Made by a program: the position numbers and the translations under genes
NCBI GenBank assembly: GCA_964480475.1
Contig: CAYZPW010000112.1
Span: forward strand, 1-10,724
Direction of reading: 5' to 3'
Source: CAYZPW01 sp964480475
GTDB taxonomy: Bacteria > B130-G9
Length of the DNA stretch: 10,724 nt
Notes under the pieces: model-generated
Told to the model about the DNA's origin: nothing
Seen by the model: the letters and a program-made list of their open reading frames with translations, nothing else
Databases searched by the model: none
In this document: positions 9,101 through 10,724 of the stretch, piece after piece
Numbering within the stretch: the stretch's first letter is position 1
Layout of the letters: every line of letters starts with the position of its first letter

Positions 9101-10724
9101 TGGTTGGACGGACTGGGCCGATTCAGGCGCTTCCGACGGCGGCACAAGCGCCTGCATCTCGTTCTCACCTGTTCTTGGCGACGGGACCTACGAGTTCTAC
9201 ACTCTGGCCGAGGACCTGTGCGGTAACCTGGAACTTGGCCCCGGAATCGCCGACTGCTCCACAGTCTATGACTCCACCGCGCCTGACTGCTCGATCAGTG
9301 TTCCGCAATACTGCAACAGCAGCGCGGTTCCCGTCGAGTATCTGTGCGATGACGGGCCGCTTGGCTCTGGAGTGGGTGAGATAGACTTCTGGCTCAGAAA
9401 GCAGGACGGGGATTGGCAGCTTCATCCCACAAAGGGCTACGGGGCGCAAGGCGCCACCACCCTGAACGTTGATCTTGGTGAAGGCTACTATGATCTTGCC
9501 GCCATCGCGTCCGACCTGGCCGGCAACACGAGCGGCGAAACGAGCGAGCCGGACGCCTCATTTGTCCTCGACTTTCTCCAGCCGACCTCGATGAGCACAT
9601 GTCCACAATACGTGCGGACGCCAGAGGTTACCGTCAACATTCACTCCTCCGATGCTCTGTCTGGCATAGATTCGGTTCAACTGTTCACGAGAAGGCCAGA
9701 GGAGTCCTGGACCGAAGCTGGCGCCCCAACACACGCGACGAGCGCCTCAATAACAGTGTCGCTAACACAGGGACAAGGAAGATACGAATTCCGAGCCAGG
9801 GCAATCGATCGCGCCGGCAACTGCGAGTCAATGTCCGAACAGCCGGAATGCTACGTTGTTTATGACGTCCTGCCCCCTATCTCCCGCTGCTCAGCAGCCC
9901 AGTATGAGCGGGATACCTCAACCGAGATAAGCTTCGAGGCCTCCGATGTGCATTCCGGCATCGCCAAAGTCACGCTCTGGGCATCTTTCCAAGGAGCCTC
10001 ATTGGCCCCTGTTGACGTCCTTCGAGGCCGATCCTCTGGCTCATTCAGCTACACATTCTCCGAGAGCGAAGGCTCGTATCATTTCGCGGCGCAGGCTGAG
10101 GATACGGCGGGCAATCTCGAGACCGCACCCACTGTTCCGGAGATCAACATCCTCTACGACGCTACTCCACCACAGACCTACTGTGACTCGCCAACCGCGA
10201 CCAAGAGCTCCCCGATTGCGGTGAACTTCAGCACTACCGACACGGGCTCCGGCGTCAACCAGGTGAGACTCTACTTTCGCCACTATAGCTCTTCGTGGAG
10301 AGATTCTGGCGAGACGAGCACGTCCCAGAGCGGCACCTGGGGATTCACACCGCCAGATGGCGATGGCGAATACCGCTTCTGTGCGGTCGCCGAAGACAAT
10401 GCCGGCAACGAGAGTGCAGTAGGCGGCGGCAGCACCGATAAGACCGTTTTTGACACGACGCCACCCGAGGTTTCTCTGTCGTGCCCAGAGGCAACGACCA
10501 CCTCGCCGATTCCCGTGCAGTTCGACGCTCATGACGCGCTGTCAGATGTCTCACAGGTAACGTTGTATTACCGATTCCGGGCCGACGGCGGTACCAGGAG
10601 CGGCGAGTGGAAGTCCTACTCCTATGCTAGGTCTTCCTCAGGAACCTTCATGTTCATACCCGCGCACGGATTTGGCATCTACGAGTTCAGCGCGGCTGGT
10701 ATCGATTCTCTCAATAATCAAGGC
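93..10724 (+). CDS. giant secreted C25 (gingipain-type) cysteine peptidase with tandem Ig-like repeats, 3' partial
   Basis: The frame is open for 3,544 codons and runs off the window. In order the product has a signal peptide (1-27), a C25 propeptide (about 28-185), a linker, a C25 catalytic domain (about 230-610) with His463 and Cys502, the post-catalytic beta-sandwich (610-698), a second sandwich (708-803), and 26 Ig-like repeats (804 to the end). C25 enzymes are exported endopeptidases, usually specific for Arg or Lys, made as zymogens; specificity cannot be read here. The repeats probably form a stalk or an adhesive, calcium-stabilised fibre holding the protease away from the cell. Known gingipains have few C-terminal domains, so this length is exceptional. 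Repeat 5 is interrupted by a beta-helix-like piece. The C-terminus, and with it any type IX sorting domain or other anchor, is not visible. The C25 assignment is from motif recognition; the stalk role is inference. Confidence 0.95.
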   Translation, partial: MSALSTPRKSLLLLTFLTVAVSSCALAETIDIVVDFPIDQLKIKPRGDYDQIELPGCYVVSEFGAPALPQKSVYVSIPYDRSVDHIEVGAISKEELVGQFTVYPAQPPMPTDGDDPPGFVGPDPAIYGTEDPYPASIVQQTESGYLAGYNVAGLLVTPFEYKPVSKTLSAISSVSLTLHLVPSTPQALAVTRRSNLVRQSCEKRVRRLVINGDHISPPALSPVILATFDTVDCVIVTGSSYTSQVEPLADWMIKKGYRTEIHTTTSISGSYDGTDTQEKIRNFLKDYYTNKGLGWVILGGDTSVVPARAAYAFDVEGDGYTYDDYLYCDYYYADLDGTWNDDGDSLWGEVSQDNIDMYADVLVGRLPFDTTSEAEAVVEKTLVYEGVGSTQLPTDYQKKLLMFACELDSYTSGGDCKDELESYVGIPGDYTITKRYDRDGTSGKTNVINSLNAGYNLVNNAGHANYSVMSAKYTGSKEYLYRDDMTGLTNGPRYSILYTWGCWAGAIDYDCMGERFVLAPNGGGIAFIGNSRYGWYSQGYPGYGPSDAFDQEFFSAIFDYGTYELGEALSDSKQVFVSYCKGTYSASGYYRWVLYELNLLGSPTTRVWTDTPSSMSASYDSTLTVGQTQFDVQVQSGGALQSALVCLYKEDEVFETAETDASGWAYITLSPPPTSTGTMHITVTKHNYLPDRGTAEVQEEGGGSEPELSGGSVSPENGQSSDTFTYCVHYYHADGEPPAIAYVYIDESPHTMSLASGQAANGDYEYETAALSAGNHSYYFYFEDGNSKSARLPASSDYDGPFVDDTKPSSSCSSPTYSTSQSLSISFTSSDGSGCGIYETKLYYKPSSGSYSYSGESESGTSGSFSFTLPDGQGTYYFYTIAIDNAGNTEDPPGSADDTTIYDSTKPVSSCSSPTYGSSPINVTFSASDGGSGLANTKLYYSYSGGSYTYSGDQASGGSGSFSFAPPDGEGTYAFYTIATDNAGNAEDAPGSADSTTIHDDTKPTSSASSPTYATSLPMTIAFTSSDSSSGIASTELYYSYNSGSYSYSGQTKTGTSGDFTFSPTDGDGTYKFYTIAYDNAGNEEDAPQSADDTTIYDSGRPESSCSSPEYAYSSPIEIAFSSSDSLSGVSTTKLYYRKDGGDYSSSGLSESGTSGEFSFSPPDGEGTYDFYTLATDNAGNSEQAPESPDDSTIYDATDDTRPESYCTAPEYANTAPIDVEAFASDDESGVAETRLYYSFNGGEYKDSGVTWDGHGFYFLSPPLRQVFVAPDGSPDAAGTIDDPKSLESVVSDADLEPGTIVWLGAGEYASAEGLDQSSGQDGTRDHPIVYAPYGNGRVVLSGELALRGNSTFWLSTEFSDGDNYRLLDVEDYFGAPVLSGFYDGSPLPIPMVDNEFKCFVLSSSSFTPPEGEGTYALYTIATDNAGNVELPPDEPDAVTVYDETSPTSGCSCASDVNSSPISISFSAQDETSGVANTKLYYKFNSGSWTDSGHEASGTSGAFEFTFSHGEGTYHFYTSAADYAGNSEATKEAPDASAVYDATKPESSCSCGQFGNSLPIVVEFEAQDGGSGIDSVQLYYSFDGGSFVDSGLESDGTSGNFEFNAPQGEGTYNFYTIATDDASNEEQVPQSADCAIIYDSTLPTSSCSSPDYSAAGDISVSFTGEDALSGVSFCDLYYKLGEGQWTSSGLREYGSSGTFEFEPTQGDGTYQFYSVATDRAGNTEGEKSAETSTVRDTQSPSSSCNCISMTNASSVEVSYSASDELSGLSQVKLYYRFAGGEWQYTGQYGSAESGNFTLSFGDGDGLYEFYTAAVDVAGNTESPPDQADASVLLDQSSPVSACSSPQTATDPFDVSFDSDDGGGSGVASIDLWFRFSDDQGQSWNPDWAATGMSSEDISGTFSYNPDHGEGTYEFYTIATDEAENVEEAPSAADGATDFITEKPTSSASSPEYQNTDPIPVSFEAHDSSGIKEIQLHYRYTEQDPCDWTDYADSGLRAYSDEGTFDFASSSYYGEGIYQFYTIGIDTMDNVEDPPSESDCQTIYDLTLPISYLFSPEYASTASINSVFVTDDDLSGIAIVRLWYRYSDDNGETFTSDWTDSGTYSQASTGVLTFGARHGDGLYELMTLASDNAGNQEAKEAADQQVILDTGLPVATVSCAEFATELPLGLDFAATDGTIGSGIASVVFWYQFDGGTWTPTGLEAEGTSGTVWFSPTEGNGEYQFFAASNDFAGNAESLVYEPEATLVFDDQVPISFAFCTNYSTSPEITVGYEATGRESGIASVSLFYRFSSDGGSSWSTDWTDLGETRDTPFGSFDFVASHGEGKYEFYTITENNAGTIESPPSSADAWCIYDETVPSYQLSSPEVANSTPISVSFEVNDGEAGSGLDVIELYFRFEDGDWQSSGLNSDEITGAFSFTPQDGDGTYDFCALVTDRAGNSTAGSFDVKTSTRFDNAAPSSTLEGPTAVNQGPIQLHYGVSGTDDLLLVSLLYRFSSNCGETWDIDWTESGQTATETNGDFAFEMQHGEGLYQFKSIAEDTTGNVEQKEDADMDTVLDSTRPISLIEAPDCASSETIAIDFVASDAGCSSGTVGVHLFFSSAVSEWQEADVGGQGNEGTIDFVPPDGEGWYKFYSRAEDVAGNLQMPASAQIEVTFDTTPPQSICLVEPYTSDSPVEIELQANDAATEPVDIALHYRFRVPDSTWAPNWTESGQVVEGDAGILHFDPVHGQGIYEFCATSRDVCGNAEQVEAERAADCIFDTAPPVSLLNGPAAASSGTIDLEFTSADALSGLSFVELIYAFEGSDLQPTGLSTTSTTGSFSVEGIDQQGIYTFVCLGTDLAGNEEIPATDNTVTVHVDLDAPCSSAQAPRFANHLPTEISCSATDGTVGTGVSEVELYYRFGEQDWEFSGPSQEASTDATFVFDSDCGSGTYQFFSLAIDAAGNREPMKTEADSEMLIDSTLPDSFASCEPCYAESPIEIPYVATTGTCELADVTLWYRYFDGLGWTDWADSGASDGGTSACISFSPVLGDGTYEFYTLAEDLCGNLELGPGIADCSTVYDSTAPDCSISVPQYCNSSAVPVEYLCDDGPLGSGVGEIDFWLRKQDGDWQLHPTKGYGAQGATTLNVDLGEGYYDLAAIASDLAGNTSGETSEPDASFVLDFLQPTSMSTCPQYVRTPEVTVNIHSSDALSGIDSVQLFTRRPEESWTEAGAPTHATSASITVSLTQGQGRYEFRARAIDRAGNCESMSEQPECYVVYDVLPPISRCSAAQYERDTSTEISFEASDVHSGIAKVTLWASFQGASLAPVDVLRGRSSGSFSYTFSESEGSYHFAAQAEDTAGNLETAPTVPEINILYDATPPQTYCDSPTATKSSPIAVNFSTTDTGSGVNQVRLYFRHYSSSWRDSGETSTSQSGTWGFTPPDGDGEYRFCAVAEDNAGNESAVGGGSTDKTVFDTTPPEVSLSCPEATTTSPIPVQFDAHDALSDVSQVTLYYRFRADGGTRSGEWKSYSYARSSSGTFMFIPAHGFGIYEFSAAGIDSLNNQG
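174..647 (+). other. C25-type propeptide domain
   Basis: Residues about 28-185 match the general pattern of the N-terminal prodomain of C25 peptidases: 'QIELPGCYVVSEFGAPALP' (residues 51-69), then a short strand ending in 'VSIP', a 'VYPAQPP' segment near 102-108, and 'GLLVTPFEYKPVSKTL' (153-168) followed by an alternating hydrophobic strand. In this family the prodomain folds as a beta-sandwich that keeps the enzyme inactive until it is cut off. The boundaries are approximate. Confidence 0.75.
648..779 (+). other. Arg-rich linker between prodomain and protease
   Basis: Residues 186-229 contain a basic stretch, TRRSNLVRQ (191-199) followed by EKRVRRLV (202-209), in an otherwise acidic protein. 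It sits where zymogen cleavage occurs in C25 enzymes. If the protease cuts after Arg or Lys, this is the natural self-processing site. That is inference from position and composition. Confidence 0.45.
780..1922 (+). other. C25 peptidase catalytic domain
   Basis: Residues about 230-610. It opens with a strand CVIVTG (233-238), then 'PLADWMIKKGY' (247-257), 'GLGWVILGGDTSVVPAR' (292-308), a Tyr/Asp-rich stretch with 'DLDGTWNDDGD' (334-344), and 'DVLVGRLPF' (360-368), all in the order usual for C25 domains. The catalytic His is best placed at His463 in 'NNAGHANYSVM', and the nucleophile at Cys502 in 'LYTWGCWAGA'. The domain closes with 'LNLLGSPTTRVWTD' (598-610), close to the common C25 ending NLLGDPT. 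Both active-site residues are present, so it is expected to be active. Confidence 0.88.
1920..2186 (+). other. post-catalytic beta-sandwich of C25 peptidase
   Basis: Residues 610-698 run from 'DTPSSMSASY' to 'DRGTAEVQ'. The pattern of strands with 'ALVCLYKEDEVFETAETDASG' split across 644-663, then 'MHITVTKHNYLP' (679-690), is that of the Ig-like domain directly C-terminal to C25 catalytic domains (Thr-Asp-x-x-Gly turn, then a V-T-K-x-N-Y-x-P strand). A short Glu/Gly linker (699-707) follows. Confidence 0.75.
2214..2501 (+). other. second beta-sandwich domain, linker to the repeat array
   Basis: Residues about 708-803 do not match the tandem repeats. Seen are 'SVSPENGQSSDTFTYCV' (712-728), 'PPAIAYVYIDE' (737-747), 'HTMSL', 'GDYEYETAALSAGNHSYYF' (762-780) and 'YDGPFV' (798-803). 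This order (V-x-P-x-x-G, F-x-Y-x-V-x-Y, V-x-I-D, G-x-Y-x-Y, L-x-x-G-x-H-x-Y-x-F) is a recurring extracellular sandwich in proteins of uncultured bacteria. It has no catalytic signature and probably acts as a spacer. Confidence 0.6.
2502..3686 (+). repeat. repeats 1-4, the most alike and Ser/Tyr/Gly-rich
   Basis: These four units start at 2502, 2799, 3090 and 3384. They share near-identical segments: SSCSSPTY or a close variant, [KS]LYY, a low-complexity hairpin such as SGSYSYSG (849-856) or SGGSYTYSG (944-952), TSGSFSF-like strands, and DNAGN in every unit. Similarity extends to the DNA around FYTIA-DNAGN-ED. They look like the most recently duplicated or homogenised part of the array. Confidence 0.8.
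3687..4418 (+). repeat. repeat 5, interrupted by a foreign module
   Basis: The unit begins normally (DDTRPESYC, 1199-1207), continues through 'ETRLYYSFNGGEYKDSG' (1233-1249) and reaches the F-x-F strand as 'GFYFLSPP' (1256-1263). Then about 139 unrelated residues follow. The repeat resumes at 'SSSFTPPEGEGTYALYTIA' (1404-1422) and finishes with DNAGN. The SPP/TPP end of the strand appears on both sides of the insert, as if that short segment were duplicated at the joint. Total length is 244 residues between anchors instead of about 100. Confidence 0.85.
3882..4298 (+). other. inserted beta-helix N-terminal fragment plus short sandwich piece
   Basis: Residues about 1264-1402. 'VFVAPDGSPDAAGTIDDP' (1267-1284) is the usual first strand and loop of right-handed parallel beta-helix proteins (pectate-lyase-like, DUF1565-like), followed by 'LEPGTIVWLGAGEYAS' (1296-1311), matching the P-G-D-T-I-x-L-x-x-G-x-Y signature, and 'GTRDHPIVYAPYGNGRVVL' (1323-1341), matching the G-x-x-x-x-P-I-V-Y-x-x-x-x-x-x-x-V-V-L coil. 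Only the first two or three coils are present; a full helix needs several hundred residues. The last part, 'VLSGFYDGSPLPIP' (1378-1391) to 'EFKCFVL' (1396-1402), looks like half of another beta-sandwich. No lyase active-site residues can be assigned. Confidence 0.7.
4419..5906 (+). repeat. repeats 6-10
   Basis: Units start at 4419, 4713, 5007, 5298 and 5592. Repeats 6-9 keep the 97-98 residue pitch and often have paired Cys near the start (GCSC in 6, SSCSC in 7, SSCNC in 9). Repeat 10 is the first with a lengthened hairpin, 'SDDQGQSWNPDWAATG' (1876-1891), and its closing motif is the altered DEAEN. Repeat 8 also departs, with DDASN. Confidence 0.85.
5907..8366 (+). repeat. repeats 11-18, long-hairpin group
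   Basis: Units start at 5907, 6222, 6534, 6834, 7149, 7449, 7758 and 8055. Several have an extended hairpin ending in a D-W-T-[DE]-x-G or N-W-T-E-S-G motif: repeat 11, 12 (SDWTDSG), 14 (TDWTDLG), 16 (IDWTESG) and 18 (PNWTESG). Repeats 13, 15 and 17 between them have the short hairpin. These units are more divergent than repeats 1-4 and use less Ser/Tyr. Confidence 0.85.
8367..10724 (+). repeat. repeats 19-26, divergent distal group
   Basis: Units start at 8367, 8661, 8964, 9270, 9570, 9864, 10158 and 10452. They keep the D-x-x-x-P start, most of them with a closing D-x-AGN, but the middle strands drift: repeat 23 has 'VQLFTRRPEESWTEAG' and repeat 24 'VTLWASFQGASLAP'. Repeats 21 and 22 carry several Cys (SCEPC; CSISVPQYC). 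Repeat 26 is cut by the window after its closing strand, at DSLNNQG. Confidence 0.83.

Larger units (their letters stand above)
2502..10724 (+). repeat. array of 26 tandem Ig-like repeats, about 100 residues each, last one cut by the window
   Basis: Repeats start at D-x-x-x-P. The anchoring Pro residues are 808, 907, 1004, 1102, 1203, 1447, 1545, 1643, 1740, 1838, 1943, 2048, 2152, 2252, 2357, 2457, 2560, 2659, 2763, 2861, 2962, 3064, 3164, 3262, 3360 and 3458. Apart from repeat 5 (244), spacing is 97-105. A unit reads: D-x-T-x-P, a Ser/Cys-rich strand, S-P-x-x-[VI]-x-F-x-x-x-D, S-G-[VI]-x-x-x-x-L-[YW]-Y-R-[FY], a hairpin ending in S-G, T-S-G-x-F-x-F, G-[ED]-G-x-Y-x-F-Y, then D-x-AGN. The closing strand with AGN is that of bacterial Ig-like domains. 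Asp/Glu-rich turns suggest calcium binding between domains. Departures from D-x-AGN occur in repeat 8 (DDASN), 10 (DEAEN), 11 (DTMDN), 14 (ENNAGT), 17 (EDVAGN) and 26 (DSLNN). Confidence 0.93.

Noticed and set aside
10041..10532. 163-codon antisense open frame
   Set aside because: It lies opposite repeats 24-26, has no recognisable motif or ribosome binding site, and is explained by third-position GC bias of the sense gene. The antisense frame at 7527-7907 was rejected for the same reason.
2502..10724. Possible CRISPR array or DNA satellite because of periodic repeats
   Set aside because: The period of about 300 bases is that of protein domains; variation respects codons and the amino acid pattern is better conserved than the DNA.

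Overview
The window is almost completely filled by one giant protein-coding gene on the + strand. It starts at 93 and is still open at the last base (10724), so at least 3,544 codons are present and the stop codon lies outside. I read its frame line by line and found no in-frame stop and no frameshift. Only bases 1-92 lie outside it; they hold its ribosome binding site and little else.

Layout of the product: an export signal (residues 1-27); a gingipain-type propeptide (about 28-185); an Arg-rich linker (186-229); a C25 (gingipain-family) cysteine peptidase domain with a visible His463/Cys502 pair (about 230-610); the beta-sandwich that usually follows C25 domains (610-698); a second, different beta-sandwich with the pattern 'SVSPENG ... 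YVYIDE ... GNHSYYFYFEDG' (about 708-803); and then 26 tandem Ig-like repeats of about 100 residues (804 to the window end). Most repeats carry a D-x-x-x-P start, an LYYRF-type strand, an F-x-F strand, a G-[ED]-G-x-Y-x-F-Y turn and strand, and a closing D-x-AGN motif.

Repeat 5 is broken by about 139 foreign residues (nt about 3882-4298). They look like the first coils of a right-handed parallel beta-helix (pectate-lyase-like) followed by a short beta-sandwich piece. The reading frame is kept on both sides. This is the most unusual structure in the window.

The likely picture is an exported, probably surface-anchored or secreted protease carried on a very long, acidic, calcium-binding-looking stalk. 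Moderately GC-rich DNA, a strong AGGAGGG Shine-Dalgarno, C25 peptidase architecture and long D-x-AGN Ig arrays are typical of uncultured Gram-negative-type bacteria (FCB-group or similar candidate phyla known mostly from metagenomes). No sequence here fixes the phylum. No RNA genes, insertion sequences, CRISPR arrays or second genes were found.
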